From Haemophilus haemolyticus (GTDB lineage: Bacteria; Pseudomonadota; Gammaproteobacteria; Enterobacterales; Pasteurellaceae), in the NCBI RefSeq assembly GCF_003351405.1, contig NZ_CP031240.1, forward strand, positions 62,001 through 126,000: a stretch of DNA of 64,000 bases, in the 5' to 3' direction. Under the pieces are notes generated by a model. It did not search any database and had not been told where the DNA came from. It was given only the letters and a program-made list of their open reading frames with translations. Position numbers and translations under genes: made by a program. This document shows, piece by piece, positions 18,292 through 30,835 of the stretch. The first letter of the stretch is position 1. Each line of letters opens with the position of its first letter.

Positions 18292-19152
18292 CTATTCTAA
18301 CCATTCACTCCGATTCGGTGAGTTCAAAATTTGTTGACACAAAAACGGCTCTAGTGGTGTAACTTTAGGTTTGCTCACTGAAGCGCCTGGTTTTGGCGGT
18401 TCAAACCAAGAATATAATTCGTCTCCACAACCATCACCAGCAGGCACAGGCGCTTGATTTTCACAATAAGGCGCATCTGCTGGGCAAGTTAAACGAACAT
18501 GAAAGTGAGAGTCGTGTCCATACCAAGGACGAACTTTGTGTAGCCAACCGCGATCACTGCCAGCGGTTTGACATAATTTTACCTTAATCGCAGGATTAAC
18601 AAAAATACGTGTCACATTTGGATCTTGAGCGGCTAACTTAATTAACATCGTATGATTGGTATTCCATACACGATCATCCACTCGTTGCGCCTTTCTATCT
18701 ACAACTAATAAACCTTTACCATCAGAATTCAGCGCATCGGCGTCTGACATTTCGCCCATTCTTAACCAAATATCCGCATCTAATCCCATCTGATGGCTAG
18801 CATGGCCCGTTAAAAATCGCCCGCCACCTGGCATGGCAATATCGCCTACTAACATCGTTGGCAACCCAGCAGCTTTAGCGCGTTGTCCCAAACGTTCAAG
18901 ATACTGAATCATATTTGGATGGCCATAATAGCGATTGCGATTCATACGAATCACTTGGTAACCTTCACCTTTTGGCGGTAATGCTTGCGCCCCTATAATA
19001 CAACCATTGGTATAACTACCAATAGGTTTTGCTTTCCCATCATCACTTGGAATGGGACGTTTCACTTTTTGCCAATCGAGAGGAGACGCAACAACATTCA
19101 GAGAGAAAAGTGCGGTAAAAATTATTGTTGTTTTTAATAAAATTTTATTCAT
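18292..19152 (-). CDS. mepA: Penicillin-insensitive murein endopeptidase MepA
   Basis: 286-residue periplasmic LAS-family metallopeptidase that cuts D-Ala-mDAP cross-links. A Sec signal (MNKILLKTTIIFTALFSLNVVAS) is followed by the zinc motifs GHASHQMGLDADIW and SHFHVRLTCP, plus GSDRGWLHKVRPWYGHD. The frame is open to 19227, but the 25 extra residues hide the signal peptide, so the ATG at 19152 is preferred. E. coli MepA has 274 residues. It is followed closely by the TauE-family gene. Confidence 0.92.
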   Translation of the reverse strand: MNKILLKTTIIFTALFSLNVVASPLDWQKVKRPIPSDDGKAKPIGSYTNGCIIGAQALPPKGEGYQVIRMNRNRYYGHPNMIQYLERLGQRAKAAGLPTMLVGDIAMPGGGRFLTGHASHQMGLDADIWLRMGEMSDADALNSDGKGLLVVDRKAQRVDDRVWNTNHTMLIKLAAQDPNVTRIFVNPAIKVKLCQTAGSDRGWLHKVRPWYGHDSHFHVRLTCPADAPYCENQAPVPAGDGCGDELYSWFEPPKPGASVSKPKVTPLEPFLCQQILNSPNRSEWLE

Positions 19153-19211
19153 TCTAATATTATCATTAATAGTTTCACCGTCGATAAATATACCCACGAT
19201 AAAAAATAACT

Positions 19212-19243
19212 CCCCTTTGAGGAACATTCATTGCTCAAAGGGG
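19212..19243 (-). terminator. Terminator after aroC
   Basis: CCCCTTTGAG / CTCAAAGGGG, a perfect 10-bp stem, followed on the minus strand by AGTTATTTTTTATC. It separates the aroC operon from mepA. Confidence 0.85.
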
Positions 19244-19298
19244 GAACATCAAAGCTTACCTAGGAGATAGCAACCTAGCCTTAAATATCACATTAAGA

Positions 19299-20372
19299 TC
19301 ACTTACACTGTGCCTTAAAACGTAATAGATGATCTAATAAGACAATCGCCATCATGGCTTCTGCGATGGGTACCGCACGAATACCCACACAAGGATCGTG
19401 TCGACCTTTTGTTACAACCTCTACGGCTTCGCCATTAAGATTGATTGAACGACCAGGAATCGTAATACTTGAAGTCGGTTTTAGCGCAATAGTGACGATA
19501 ATCGGTTGACCAGAACTAATTCCGCCTAAAATGCCACCAGCATGATTGCTTTCAAATCCATCTGGTGTCATTTCATCACGATGTTCACTTCCACGTTGCT
19601 CAACCACAGCAAAACCATCACCAATTTCGACACCTTTTACTGCATTAATTCCCATTAATGCATGGGCAAGATCCGCATCTAAACGGTCAAATACTGGCTC
19701 ACCTAATCCGACTGGAACATTTTCAGCGATAACAGTAAGTTTAGCGCCAATAGAATCCCCTTCTTTTTTAAGTTCACGGATCAATTTATCGAATTTTTCT
19801 ACCGCACTTTCATCAGGACAAAAGAATGGATTACTGTTTACCTTTTCCCAATCAATGTCTCCAATGGTCTGCGGCGCAATTTTCACATGACCGATTTGGC
19901 TTAAAAAACCGCGGACTTCAATACCAAAATATTCACGTAAATATTTTTTTGCAATCGCTCCCGCTGCAACTCGCATCGCTGTCTCACGCGCTGACGAACG
20001 CCCACCGCCACGGTAATCACGGATGCCATATTTTTGCTGATAGGTAAAGTCTGCATGACCTGGGCGGAAACGATCTTTAATATCACCATAATCTTGCGAA
20101 CGCTGATCACCATTTTTAATGATCATTCCAATACTTGTGCCTGTCGTTTTTCCTTCAAACACACCAGATAAAATTTGAACTTCATCATCCTCACGACGCG
20201 GCGTGGTATATCGAGATGTACCAGGTTTACGACGATCTAAATCTGGCTGAATATCTTTTTCAGATAATTCAAGATTTGGCGGTACCCCATCAACGATACA
20301 GCCTAATGCAATACCATGTGACTCACCAAAAGTTGTCACACGAAAAAGTTGTCCAATTGTGTTACCCGCCAT
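19299..20372 (-). CDS. aroC: Chorismate synthase
   Basis: 357-residue FMN-dependent enzyme converting EPSP to chorismate, the last common step to aromatic amino acids, folate and quinones. Signatures: [18 protein letters not shown] at the N-terminus, [30 protein letters not shown], and [17 protein letters not shown] near the end. Start ATG at 20372. It lies 11 bases downstream of mscK on the same strand and shares a transcript with menE, which uses chorismate-derived substrate. Confidence 0.97.
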   Translation of the reverse strand: MAGNTIGQLFRVTTFGESHGIALGCIVDGVPPNLELSEKDIQPDLDRRKPGTSRYTTPRREDDEVQILSGVFEGKTTGTSIGMIIKNGDQRSQDYGDIKDRFRPGHADFTYQQKYGIRDYRGGGRSSARETAMRVAAGAIAKKYLREYFGIEVRGFLSQIGHVKIAPQTIGDIDWEKVNSNPFFCPDESAVEKFDKLIRELKKEGDSIGAKLTVIAENVPVGLGEPVFDRLDADLAHALMGINAVKGVEIGDGFAVVEQRGSEHRDEMTPDGFESNHAGGILGGISSGQPIIVTIALKPTSSITIPGRSINLNGEAVEVVTKGRHDPCVGIRAVPIAEAMMAIVLLDHLLRFKAQCK

Positions 20373-20383
20373 ATTATTTCTCT

Positions 20384-23300
20384 TTAATTAGTTTTAGTTA
20401 ATTTTTCCATATTAATAAAAGGAATCTCTTCACCCGTATCGTTATTTTTAATAAAGATATCCAACTGATTGAAAGCAATGTCTATATTATTTTCTTTAAA
20501 TAATTGATTTACACGACGATTTAATAAATCAAGCGTATCATTACGCTCAGAAACTTGTCCGACATAAACTCGTAACTCATGGTCTAAAGTGCTTGCACCA
20601 AAATTTAAAAACAACGCTCTTGGCTCAGGCTCTTTTAAAACACTTGGCAATTCATAAGCAGCTTGTAACAACAAACGTTTTACTAATTCTAAATCGGAGT
20701 TATAAGCAACCCCAACAGAGATGACTAAACGAGTAATGGTATTTGATAATGCCCAGTTCGTCACTTGCCCTGTGACAAACGATTTATTCGGCACAATTAC
20801 TTCTTTTCTATCAGGATCAATCATTGTAATAGCACGAATACGGATTTTCGCTACCGTACCAGTGACACCGTTTATCGTAACGGTATCGCCCACTCGAATT
20901 GGGCGTTCAAACAATAAAATAATCCCAGATACAAAGTTTGCAAAGATTTCTTGCATACCAAAGCCCAAACCAACTGAAAGGGCAGCAAACAACCATTGCA
21001 ATTTAGACCACGACATGCCTAATGTAGCAAATGCCCACGCACCACCAACCGCAAATAAAACATAGGTTAACAATGTAGTAATAGTATAAGGCGTGCCTTG
21101 TGAAAGTTTAACCCGTGAGAAAATTAATACTTCTAAAATACCTGAGATATTGCGTACTAACACATAAGTAATCCCTACAATCACCAAGGCGACGAGAAGA
21201 TTAAATAAAGTGATACTTTCCATCACTGTGCCAGCTTCAGTAGTCGTCGTTTGCTGCCATAAGGTCACTTCACGCAAATAACTTGCCACTGTTACAAGAT
21301 CTGACCAAACATAGTAGAAAATACCAAACAAAGCAGTCCAAATGAAAAGATCCGCAAAACGCAATAACTGGCTACGCACTTCATTTAGAGCTAAGCCTTC
21401 TTCTTTTTCATTAAGAACAAGCTCATCAGATGTTGAGCCTTCATTGATGCTTGCTCGTTTCTGATTACGTTTTTCTTCTAAACGGCGATGAGCCAAGCGA
21501 CGAGAGGATACAGTAATACCACGATAAATTACTTGGCGAGTTAACCACCACACACACCAGGCTATATAAGAATTAATCAGATGCTGTATTAAATTCAACG
21601 CAGTGTAATAGTATCCCAATGAGACTAATAGCACTAAGCCAACAGGAATAATCTGTAAACCAAATTGAACAATTTTGACGATAATGTGGTTATGGCTTTT
21701 TTTCTCATCTTCGTAAGAACGTAGCACATTTTTGAAACGTGGTGCGATGATAATAATGCAGAACAACAATGAAACTATTGTGTTCACCTGCCCAATCACA
21801 TCATTTGCCAACCCATAATCAGTCACGTTACTAAATACTGATGTATTAAGTAATAAAACAACCGCTACAACAATACGTTTAATTACACTTTGAAAACGCA
21901 CCGCACTTTGTTGAGAAAATTCAAAGTGGCGCACAAAAATCCCATTTGGGCGGAATAAAGAAAGCCAAAATGTGAAGAACCACCAATAACCAGCCATACT
22001 AAACGACCAATCCCAAAACTCAGTTGGATTTTTCACAAAAAAGAAACCAATCATTTGGCAAATGGCTAAAAACCATAATGTCCCTGAAAGGGTTAAAAAT
22101 GCAGTCAATAATATAGCTAATGGAGTATTCCATTGATTGTCATATTTCAAACGATTAATTTCACTATTAATTTTGGCTAAACGCTGTTTAATACGTTCTT
22201 TAAAACGAAAAATCGCACCGCCTACAACAAACAGAGCAAAGAAATACATCAGTAAATAAGGTAAATTACTATAGTTGGTTGGAAAACCAATTTTCTTCAC
22301 AATACCATCTACTTGAGCAACAAATATATGTGGTAATTCACTAAACCAATCTAAATTAATAGGATTATTACTTTTAACCCAAAAACTTTGTTGATCTAAT
22401 TTAGCTTGAACTTGATCACTTATTTGAGTAATTTGCTGCTGAGTAAGCTCTAATGAAATAGCTAAATTAAGCTGGCTATTCAATGATTTAATTAAGTCAG
22501 ATAAAACTTTCCGACGCTCAGTTAATAAATTCGTTAATTGAATCTTCTCTGTATTACTAAATTTTTCGCCTTCATCTGATTCTACTTTAAGAATATAAGC
22601 ATCTAAATCGTAAAGCTCATTACGTTTTTGAGTAATATCAAAAATCTGAACCCTCAAATCTGCAATTTGTTTTGATAAACCTTGAATATTTAAATTAGTT
22701 GGTAATTTTTGTTTTTGTTGCTGAATAATACGAGAAAGTACCAATGTACCTTGTAAAGCGCTAATTTGTTCGTCAATCGTATGTTGAGTTTGAGTAAGAC
22801 TCTCCAACACATTACGCATTCTCAAGTCATCTTGCGTCAAGATATTAGTTTTCTCAGTTTGTTGTAGCAAATATTGACTCAAGTCCGCATTACGCGCCAA
22901 TTCTTTCTGAATATAGGAATTTTTTGCACTATTTAGTTGCTGTTGCTGAACTTGTTCCACTTGGTTTTGAGTTTGCGCCAAGTTTTTCTGATTAATCACC
23001 TCTTGAATCGCCACAATTTGTTGTTGTAGCAATTGCAAACGCACATTCAACAAATCATAACGACTTTGATAAAGCAATGTCAGCTGATCACTATTTTTCA
23101 ATAAATCTTGGTTGTAAGCGTTTTTTAAATCAATCAACTGTAATTCTATTTGATTTTTTTGGCGTAAAGCTTTTGTAAGATTGCTATCGGCTAATTGTTG
23201 ATTAATTTCTTGTGTGCGTTTCAAATTCTCAGTAAGACTGGTTTGTGCACGCTCAGATACAGAGCTTTGCCCCGCTAATTGAGTATTTGCTTTACCTAAC

Positions 23301-23722
23301 GCTGTTTGAGTTTCCTGCTGTTGAGCACTAAGTTTGCTTAATGCAGCCTGTAAATCTGCTAAATTTTGTGCTTGATAATCGACTGATTTAGATTGTTCTA
23401 ACTGCTTTTTAAACGCCAATAAATCTACATTATTTTTCTTAATTTCACTATCAGCATGGGCTAAAACATCATGTAAATCTTCATTATTTTTTTGTTGAGT
23501 TTGAATGAGTTGCAATAAATCTAAAGAGGTTTGCAATTCATTAATAAGTGCTGTTTTTACATCACCATCAGCCATTTTTTGCGCGTCAGCCAAATCTGCG
23601 GTGAGCTCTTGCTCCGTAGGTAATAATATTTTGCTTTTATTTGCAGCAAATGTTGGATGCACCGTCGCCCAACCAATTAAAGCTGTAGCTAAAAGTACGG
23701 TGAAAAAACGTGATGTTTTCAT
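20384..23722 (-). CDS. mscK: Mechanosensitive channel MscK/KefA family
   Basis: 1112-residue large MscS-superfamily channel that opens on membrane tension. A Sec signal (ending HPTFAA) precedes a periplasmic, glutamine-rich coiled-coil domain of roughly 430 residues, then about eleven membrane segments, then the conserved MscS core near residues 890-1080: [26 protein letters not shown] is the pore helix, followed by the beta domain ([28 protein letters not shown]). Length matches E. coli MscK (1120). It sits between menE and aroC with gaps of 15 and 11 bases. Confidence 0.94.
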   Translation of the reverse strand: MKTSRFFTVLLATALIGWATVHPTFAANKSKILLPTEQELTADLADAQKMADGDVKTALINELQTSLDLLQLIQTQQKNNEDLHDVLAHADSEIKKNNVDLLAFKKQLEQSKSVDYQAQNLADLQAALSKLSAQQQETQTALGKANTQLAGQSSVSERAQTSLTENLKRTQEINQQLADSNLTKALRQKNQIELQLIDLKNAYNQDLLKNSDQLTLLYQSRYDLLNVRLQLLQQQIVAIQEVINQKNLAQTQNQVEQVQQQQLNSAKNSYIQKELARNADLSQYLLQQTEKTNILTQDDLRMRNVLESLTQTQHTIDEQISALQGTLVLSRIIQQQKQKLPTNLNIQGLSKQIADLRVQIFDITQKRNELYDLDAYILKVESDEGEKFSNTEKIQLTNLLTERRKVLSDLIKSLNSQLNLAISLELTQQQITQISDQVQAKLDQQSFWVKSNNPINLDWFSELPHIFVAQVDGIVKKIGFPTNYSNLPYLLMYFFALFVVGGAIFRFKERIKQRLAKINSEINRLKYDNQWNTPLAILLTAFLTLSGTLWFLAICQMIGFFFVKNPTEFWDWSFSMAGYWWFFTFWLSLFRPNGIFVRHFEFSQQSAVRFQSVIKRIVVAVVLLLNTSVFSNVTDYGLANDVIGQVNTIVSLLFCIIIIAPRFKNVLRSYEDEKKSHNHIIVKIVQFGLQIIPVGLVLLVSLGYYYTALNLIQHLINSYIAWCVWWLTRQVIYRGITVSSRRLAHRRLEEKRNQKRASINEGSTSDELVLNEKEEGLALNEVRSQLLRFADLFIWTALFGIFYYVWSDLVTVASYLREVTLWQQTTTTEAGTVMESITLFNLLVALVIVGITYVLVRNISGILEVLIFSRVKLSQGTPYTITTLLTYVLFAVGGAWAFATLGMSWSKLQWLFAALSVGLGFGMQEIFANFVSGIILLFERPIRVGDTVTINGVTGTVAKIRIRAITMIDPDRKEVIVPNKSFVTGQVTNWALSNTITRLVISVGVAYNSDLELVKRLLLQAAYELPSVLKEPEPRALFLNFGASTLDHELRVYVGQVSERNDTLDLLNRRVNQLFKENNIDIAFNQLDIFIKNNDTGEEIPFINMEKLTKTN

Positions 23723-23737
23723 AAGTTACCTGTATTT

Positions 23738-25102
23738 TTATTGTTCGTTTATTTGTTTTGCTAACCAATCGGCAAGCACTTTACGTGATATTTTTATTGC
23801 ACCAGTAGATAAATCTACTGGCAATTCATAATAAGCTATTGGCTGTTTAAAACGAGCCAATTTATCTTGTAAAAATTCAGTGAGTTTTTCGACCACACTT
23901 TGATTAAAGGGTTCATTCAAAGCAACAATCGCAACTGGGCGATAGCCAAATTCATGATCGGCTTTGGGTAAAACAAAAACTTGTTTCACCATAGCATTTT
24001 TCAGCATCACTTGCTCTATTTCTTCTGGCTGAATATTTTCACCGCCAGAAATAAACATATTATCAAGTCGTCCGATAATTACCAGTTCGCCCTCTTGCAA
24101 AATACCTTTATCTTTTGTCTGAAGCCAGCCGTCACTATTCGTTAATGGAAAAATTTGTCGTTCTTTCCAATACCCCATTGCCAAACCAGCACCTTTTAGC
24201 CAAACTTCATCGTTCACCAAACGATATTCTCGACCTAATAACGGTTGCCCTACGCCTTGTTTTTTATCAGATTGTTTGGCAAAAACCGTAGATGCCATTT
24301 CTGTCATGCCATAACCAGAATAAGTTTCGATACCATATTTCACCATTTTTTGTGTAAGTTCTGTCTGAATATGCGCACCGCCTAGTAAAATATGGCGTGT
24401 AGCAAATGAAATGCTCGAATTTTCCTGTAAATAATCTAATAAACGCTGTAATTGCGTTGGCACAAGAGAAACGTGAGTTGCCTCCAATAATGAAGCGTAA
24501 AAATCCGTTTTCGGAAAATGCAATTCAGCGCCACAACTCAACCAACGCCAAACAATACCTTGACCTGAAACATGATATAACGGCAAGGAAAGTAGCCAAG
24601 AATGTTCGCTATCGAACTTCATCAATTCGCATATGCCCTTCGCATTATCTAAATGCGCTTGAACATTATGCACCACCGCTTTTGGCAAACTTGTCGAGCC
24701 AGACGTAAGTGTCATTGTTGCTGGGCGAAAGAAATCAGCTTTTTGTATAACTGCACCAGCTATTGGCAAATCCCTCAAATCTTTATCATAAAAACAAAAA
24801 TCGATGTGATGAACTTCACACAACTCAGAAATTTTTTCTTGAGGGAAAGCCGGATTAATACCTAGAATTTTTGCACCAAGTTGGATTGTGGCAAGATATA
24901 AAAATAAAATGTTTTCTGTATTTTTTCCAATAAAAGCAACCGCACTTTCAGGATTTACACCTTTATTTTGTAAAAAGGAAACAGTTTGGTTCACTTTCTC
25001 GGCTACTTGCGCCCAATTAAAAATATCGCCCTGTGCAGTGCGCAAGGCGATTTTATGAGAAAACTTAGGTTGGAGAGCAAATGCTTGCCAAGGATACATC
25101 AT
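23738..25102 (-). CDS. menE: O-succinylbenzoate-CoA ligase MenE
   Basis: 454-residue AMP-forming ligase of the menaquinone pathway. ANL motifs: TMTLTSGSTSLPKAVVH (A3), YGMTEMAS (A5), and DNMFISGGENIQPEEIEQ (A8), with K-containing GAIKISRK near the C-terminus. The ATG at 25102 overlaps the seqA stop codon (TAATG), so translation is coupled to seqA; a second ATG follows directly. Other men genes are not in the window. Confidence 0.93.
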   Translation of the reverse strand: MMYPWQAFALQPKFSHKIALRTAQGDIFNWAQVAEKVNQTVSFLQNKGVNPESAVAFIGKNTENILFLYLATIQLGAKILGINPAFPQEKISELCEVHHIDFCFYDKDLRDLPIAGAVIQKADFFRPATMTLTSGSTSLPKAVVHNVQAHLDNAKGICELMKFDSEHSWLLSLPLYHVSGQGIVWRWLSCGAELHFPKTDFYASLLEATHVSLVPTQLQRLLDYLQENSSISFATRHILLGGAHIQTELTQKMVKYGIETYSGYGMTEMASTVFAKQSDKKQGVGQPLLGREYRLVNDEVWLKGAGLAMGYWKERQIFPLTNSDGWLQTKDKGILQEGELVIIGRLDNMFISGGENIQPEEIEQVMLKNAMVKQVFVLPKADHEFGYRPVAIVALNEPFNQSVVEKLTEFLQDKLARFKQPIAYYELPVDLSTGAIKISRKVLADWLAKQINEQ

Positions 25103-25713
25103 TAATTTACCGTGAAATATGCTCGCACTTCGTCAATTAAACTTTCAGGCAAATCCATTGATTGCATTGCACCTTCCAACATCAGCATTTTACGACCACT
25201 GTTTGTATTAGTGATAACCCAATAAGGCGTATCTGGAATTTGTTTTGGTTTTGTATGATTGCCTGTCATTAACAATGTTGCTTCATCGCGCGCAAAATAA
25301 ACTCGAGTACGGCCTTGTAAAGATTCTGTGGCTTGCGCAAAACTCTCAGGATTAGTGCGATAAAGCACGCGCAAAATAGCTAAGAAACGTGTAACAGCTT
25401 TACCTTCTTCTTGAAATTCTGTCGAGTTCAACAACGTTTGAACTTTTTCTACGATCTGATTAATTGCAGTTATCGGCTGTTTTTTCGTCGGTTTTATACT
25501 TTCTGACTTAGCAGGTTCGGGCTGTACTTCTACTTTTGATTCTGTTTTTTCGTTATTTTCAGCCGGAGCAAATGTTAAGTCATCGGCAAAAACACTCGCA
25601 TGTGCCGGTAAATTAAGCAAACGGCGTAAAATATCCGAAGCACTTTCCCCAATAGAGCGGGTTTGGCTCGCAATGTATTGGTATAATTCTTCATCAACTT
25701 CAATGATCTTCAT
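25102..25713 (-). CDS. seqA: Replication initiation negative regulator SeqA
   Basis: 203-residue protein that binds hemimethylated GATC sites and sequesters oriC. The N-terminal oligomerisation arm is MKIIEVDEELYQYIASQTRSIGESASDILRR; the C-terminal DNA-binding domain includes GRTRVYFARDEATLLMTGNHTKPKQIPDTPYWV. An acidic, proline-bearing linker (about 65-100) makes it longer than E. coli SeqA (181). The frame runs upstream to 25773, but the ATG at 25713 after GAGAGA gives the conserved start. It is translationally coupled to menE. Confidence 0.93.
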   Translation of the reverse strand: MKIIEVDEELYQYIASQTRSIGESASDILRRLLNLPAHASVFADDLTFAPAENNEKTESKVEVQPEPAKSESIKPTKKQPITAINQIVEKVQTLLNSTEFQEEGKAVTRFLAILRVLYRTNPESFAQATESLQGRTRVYFARDEATLLMTGNHTKPKQIPDTPYWVITNTNSGRKMLMLEGAMQSMDLPESLIDEVRAYFTVN

Positions 25714-25782
25714 TTTTTTCTCTCTGTTTGCTAGAATTTTTTTAATTATAACGACTTCTTTACAAATTCTCACGTAAAAATT

Positions 25783-26565
25783 ATGGCAAATTCATTGCTC
25801 AATTATCAATTTCATCAAGTAAAACAAACGATTAATTCTCCAACTTTAGTTTTTATTCACGGTTTATTCGGGGATATGAATAACCTTGGCATCATCGCCA
25901 GAGCTTTTAGCGAAAATTACAATATTTTACGCGTAGACCTGCGTAATCACGGCCATAGTTTTCATTCGGAAAAAATGACTTATCAACTTATGGCTGAAGA
26001 TGTTATCGCGGTAATCCGCTACTTAAATTTATCCAAAGTGATACTAATTGGTCATTCCATGGGGGGAAAAACCGCCATGAAAATCACCGCACTTTGCCCA
26101 GAATTAGTCAAAAAATTAATTGTAATAGATATATCTCCCCTACCTTACGAAGGATTTGGGCATAAAGATGTGTTTAATGGCTTGTTCGCTGTCAAAAATG
26201 CAGCCCCTCAAACTCGTCAAGAAGCTAAACCTATCTTAAAAAAGGAAATTGATGATCAGGATGTCGTGCAATTTATGCTGAAATCTTTTGAGCCAAATTC
26301 ACCTGATTATTTTCGCTTTAATCTCACCGCACTTTTCAACAATTACTCTAACATTATGGATTGGGAAAAGGTGCATGTACTCACGCCGACGCTGTTTATC
26401 AAAGGCGGAAATTCTTCTTATATAAAAATAGAGAATAGCGAAAAAATTTTAGAACAATTTCCTTATGCGACGTCTTTTACTATCAGTGGTTGTGGGCATT
26501 GGGTGCATGCTGAAAAACCTGAATTTGTTATACGTGCGATAGAGCGATTTGTAAATAAGAATTAA
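25783..26565 (+). CDS. ybfF: Alpha/beta hydrolase, YbfF-type esterase
   Basis: 260-residue cytoplasmic esterase. The oxyanion motif is HGLFGDMNNLG, the nucleophile elbow GHSMGGKTAM (Ser of GxSxG), and the catalytic His lies in GCGHWVHAEKPE. E. coli YbfF hydrolyses short acyl and palmitoyl-CoA esters. It is divergent from seqA across about 70 bases and sits upstream of fldA-fur, the same ybfF-seqA-fldA-fur cluster seen in E. coli, which supports the name. Confidence 0.92.
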   Translation: MANSLLNYQFHQVKQTINSPTLVFIHGLFGDMNNLGIIARAFSENYNILRVDLRNHGHSFHSEKMTYQLMAEDVIAVIRYLNLSKVILIGHSMGGKTAMKITALCPELVKKLIVIDISPLPYEGFGHKDVFNGLFAVKNAAPQTRQEAKPILKKEIDDQDVVQFMLKSFEPNSPDYFRFNLTALFNNYSNIMDWEKVHVLTPTLFIKGGNSSYIKIENSEKILEQFPYATSFTISGCGHWVHAEKPEFVIRAIERFVNKN

Positions 26566-26663
26566 TTAATTTAAATGAGAATACTTTTGTAGTATACTCC
26601 CACATAATTTAGGGTATATCCCCTATTTATAATCAATACGTTAAATTTTAAAAGGAAAGAAAA

Positions 26664-27188
26664 ATGGCAGTTGTTGGTCTATTTTATGGCAGTGACACAG
26701 GCAATACCGAAAACATCGCGAAAATGATCCAAAAACAATTAGGTAATGACTTAATCGATATTCGTGATATTGCAAAAAGTAGCAAAGAAGATATTGAAGC
26801 ATACGATTTCTTACTTTTCGGTATTCCGACTTGGTATTACGGCGAAGCACAAGCTGACTGGGATGATTTTTTCCCAACGTTAGAAGAAATCGATTTTACA
26901 GATAAACTCGTAGGTATTTTCGGCTGTGGCGATCAAGAAGACTATGCTGATTATTTCTGCGATGCTATCGGCACCGTGCGCGACATTATAGAACCGCGCG
27001 GCGCAATCATTGTGGGTAATTGGCCAACTGAAGGTTATACTTTTGAAGCATCAAAAGCATTATTAGAAGATGGAACTTTCATTGGTTTGTGTATTGATGA
27101 AGATCGCCAACCAGAACTCACGGCAGAACGTGTAGAAAAATGGTGTAAACAAATTTACGATGAAATGTGTTTAGCCGAGCTCGCTTAG
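26664..27188 (+). CDS. fldA: Flavodoxin FldA
   Basis: 174-residue long-chain flavodoxin carrying FMN, an electron donor to radical-SAM and other reductive enzymes. The phosphate loop is GSDTGNTENIAKMI; aromatic flavin-stacking residues lie in TWYYGEAQADWDDF and FGCGDQEDYADYFCDA. Strong AAAGGAAAG before the ATG. It is 29 bases upstream of fur on the same strand. Confidence 0.96.
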   Translation: MAVVGLFYGSDTGNTENIAKMIQKQLGNDLIDIRDIAKSSKEDIEAYDFLLFGIPTWYYGEAQADWDDFFPTLEEIDFTDKLVGIFGCGDQEDYADYFCDAIGTVRDIIEPRGAIIVGNWPTEGYTFEASKALLEDGTFIGLCIDEDRQPELTAERVEKWCKQIYDEMCLAELA

Positions 27189-27217
27189 AATTTTTCACAT
27201 AAAAGGAAGGGAACTTT

Positions 27218-27661
27218 ATGTCTGAAGAAAACATTAAATTACTTAAAAAAGCTGGATTAAAAATCACTGAACCTCGTTTAACAATTCTTAGCTTAATGCA
27301 AGAGCACAAAAACGAACATTTCTCGGCAGAAGATGTGTACAAAATCCTGCTTGATCAAGGGAGTGAAATTGGCTTAGCGACGGTTTACAGAGTATTAAAT
27401 CAATTTGATGAGGCTCATATTCTCATTCGTCACAATTTTGAAGGGAACAAATCTGTATTTGAGCTAGCTCCAACTGAACATCATGATCATATTATCTGCG
27501 AGGATTGCGGAAAAGTATTTGAATTCAGTGACAATATCATCGAACAACGTCAACGCGAAATTAGCCAACAGTACGGTATTAAGTTAAAAGCACACAGTTT
27601 ATATCTTTATGGTAAATGTAGTGATATCAATAAGTGCGATGAAAACAATTCAAATAAATAA
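27218..27661 (+). CDS. fur: Ferric uptake regulator Fur
   Basis: 147-residue Fe(II)-responsive repressor. The N-terminal winged helix contains LKKAGLKITEPRLTIL and GLATVYRVLNQF; the metal sites include the HHDHIICEDCGKVFEF segment with CxxC and a second Cys pair (GKCSDINKC). AAGGAAGGG precedes the ATG. It is expected to act on the two Fur-box-like sites in the hemophilin locus of this window. Two terminators follow. Confidence 0.97.
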   Translation: MSEENIKLLKKAGLKITEPRLTILSLMQEHKNEHFSAEDVYKILLDQGSEIGLATVYRVLNQFDEAHILIRHNFEGNKSVFELAPTEHHDHIICEDCGKVFEFSDNIIEQRQREISQQYGIKLKAHSLYLYGKCSDINKCDENNSNK

Positions 27662-27668
27662 CATCTCT

Positions 27669-27693
27669 GAGGCGACTCAATGTCGCCTTTGTT
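27669..27693 (+). terminator. Terminator after fur
   Basis: GAGGCGAC TCAAT GTCGCCTTT: a compact GC-rich hairpin with a short T-rich tail, seven bases after the fur stop. Confidence 0.7.
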
Positions 27694-27714
27694 ATATTCA
27701 ATTTTATTCAAAAA

Positions 27715-27748
27715 AATAACCGCTCTTTTTTTAAAGTGCGGTTATTTT
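27715..27748. terminator. Paired-USS terminator between fur and gdhA
   Basis: AATAACCGCTCTTTTTTTAAAGTGCGGTTATT: one perfect and one single-mismatch uptake core in inverted orientation, facing both convergent genes. Confidence 0.8.
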
Positions 27749-27767
27749 CTATTTGAAATTTTAAGGA

Positions 27768-29162
<1,395 letters not shown>

Positions 29163-29193
29163 TTATTATGTTCGCCTCATGGGGCGCACTGAC

Positions 29194-29222
29194 AATATGC
29201 AATGACTGATTTAACGTTGCAA
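29194..29222 (-). promoter_or_regulatory. Probable gdhA promoter
   Basis: TTGCAA (29217-29222), 17-base spacer, CATATT (29194-29199) on the minus strand, about 75 bases before the gdhA start. TGCAA/TTGCA half-sites around it could form an operator. Confidence 0.5.
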
Positions 29223-29451
29223 TAATTTTCATGAAGGAAATTTAAAGAAAAACAAAGTGGAAAGAAATTATCTAAAAAATTACCACATTTATTAAATAAA
29301 AAATAAAAATAAAGATAATAACCTAATAAAATGATGATATTTTAGGTGAAAATACGAAACTTTTACTAAGCTATAAATCACATTTATTCGTGAATAAAGA
29401 AAAGATATTGTTTTATGAAAAAGCAACGCGAGGTTGACATCAACGCAATAA
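29223..29451. other. AT-rich intergenic stretch, no gene seen
   Basis: Between the gdhA promoter and the tatC terminator. Strongly AT-rich, stops in all frames, no uptake core or clear hairpin. It may hold UP-type or bent DNA upstream of gdhA, but nothing specific is supported. Confidence 0.5.
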
Positions 29452-29474
29452 AAAAGGGGCTAAGCCCCTATTTA
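29452..29474 (-). terminator. Terminator after tatC
   Basis: AGGGGC TTA GCCCCT followed by TTTTTATTG on the minus strand, 17 bases past the tatC stop. Confidence 0.88.
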
Positions 29475-29491
29475 ATATATTAATCGATTTA

Positions 29492-30262
29492 TTATTCTGT
29501 TTTTTCTGATTCATCGTTGTTTTCAACCGCACTTTCATCGTCTTTGGGTTGATAAAAACGAGCTACTAACAGGCCAAGCTCAAAGAGCAAGCACATCGGC
29601 ACTGCGAGTAAAGTTTGTGAGAAAACATCAGGAGGTGTTAAAAGCATGCCGATAAAAAATGCCCCCACGATAATATAAGGACGTTTTTCGGAAAGAGCCT
29701 TCACAGTGGTAACGCCAGTCCAGCAAAGTAGAATGATAGCTATCGGTACTTCAAAACACACACCAAATGCTAAAAATAATGCCAAAGCAAAATCTAAATA
29801 ACTGCTGATGTCTGTTGCAATAGCAACGCCTTCTGGTGCAGTTTGTGTAAAGAAACTAAATACAAACGGGAACACAACGTAATAAGCAAAAGACACGCCA
29901 CAATAAAATAAAATCGTACTTGAAAATAGCAACGGATAAATCATCCGTTTTTCATGTTGGTACAATGCAGGTGCAACAAAAGCCCAAATTTGATAAAGCA
30001 AATAAGGGACAGAAATAAAAACAGCAACAATCGCTGTCAATTTAATTGGCGTAAAGAAAGGCGTTTGAATATTGGTTGCGATCATTGTCGCACCTTTTGG
30101 CATAACAGCCGTTAAAGGTGCAGCAACAAAATGATAAATATCGTTGGAAAAATACACCAATGCGACAAAAACCAATACCACACAAATCACACAGCGTAAT
30201 AAACGGTTTCTTAGCTCAACAAGGTGTGTAATTAGAGGTTGAGATTCATCCACATTACTCAT
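29492..30262 (-). CDS. tatC: Twin-arginine translocase subunit TatC
   Basis: 256-residue inner-membrane protein, the signal-peptide receptor of the Tat pathway. Six membrane segments; N-terminal [16 protein letters not shown] and [23 protein letters not shown] are the conserved cytoplasmic-face motifs. Last gene of the tatABC operon, nine bases after tatB. A charged C-terminal tail rich in Glu/Asp follows the last segment. Confidence 0.96.
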   Translation of the reverse strand: MSNVDESQPLITHLVELRNRLLRCVICVVLVFVALVYFSNDIYHFVAAPLTAVMPKGATMIATNIQTPFFTPIKLTAIVAVFISVPYLLYQIWAFVAPALYQHEKRMIYPLLFSSTILFYCGVSFAYYVVFPFVFSFFTQTAPEGVAIATDISSYLDFALALFLAFGVCFEVPIAIILLCWTGVTTVKALSEKRPYIIVGAFFIGMLLTPPDVFSQTLLAVPMCLLFELGLLVARFYQPKDDESAVENNDESEKTE

Positions 30263-30271
30263 AAAAACTCG

Positions 30272-30832
30272 CTATGATTCAGTTTTTGAAGATTGAGATT
30301 TTGGTGCTGGAGCAATTTCAATCTCATCCGGCGGATAATAATCAGATAAACGCTCAGTCAATTCTGCTTGCTCGTGGGCCTCAAGTGCGATTAAATCTGC
30401 AGGTGTTTTTTCTGCTTCAGGTAAAGTTTCTGTCGAATCCTCAGTTAATGCCACATTTTGAGCCTTTTCTGCATTTTCAGCCGCACTTTTAATTTCTTTA
30501 ATTTGCTCTTCCACTGTTGTGCCAGCTTGAGCTGCTTTATCTTCTAGCTCCGCTTTCATTTTGTCTGCTTGAACTTTTAATTCTTCCACCGTTTTACTCA
30601 ATTCTGGTGAAAGGGTTTGCAAGTTCAAAGATTCAGCTTTTTTGATACTATCCTGTAATTCTTGCAATTTTAGTTCTTGCTTCAACTCATTTTGCACATT
30701 GGCAGCTAAACCACGAATTGTTTTCACCCAGCTCATCACTGTGCGAATAGCGACAGGCAAACGCTTCGGCCCTAGCACAACTAGGCCAACCACCATTAAC
30801 AAAACAAGTTCTGAAAAACCAATATCAAACAC
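30272..30832 (-). CDS. tatB: Sec-independent translocase protein TatB
   Basis: 186-residue TatB: one N-terminal membrane helix (MFDIGFSELVLLMVVGLVVLGPKRLP with the conserved E8 and GPKRLP hinge), an amphipathic helix, then a long acidic, low-complexity cytoplasmic tail. The start is GTG at 30830-30832, three bases after the tatA stop. Forms the receptor complex with TatC. Confidence 0.95.
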   Translation of the reverse strand: MFDIGFSELVLLMVVGLVVLGPKRLPVAIRTVMSWVKTIRGLAANVQNELKQELKLQELQDSIKKAESLNLQTLSPELSKTVEELKVQADKMKAELEDKAAQAGTTVEEQIKEIKSAAENAEKAQNVALTEDSTETLPEAEKTPADLIALEAHEQAELTERLSDYYPPDEIEIAPAPKSQSSKTES

Positions 30833-30835
30833 GGA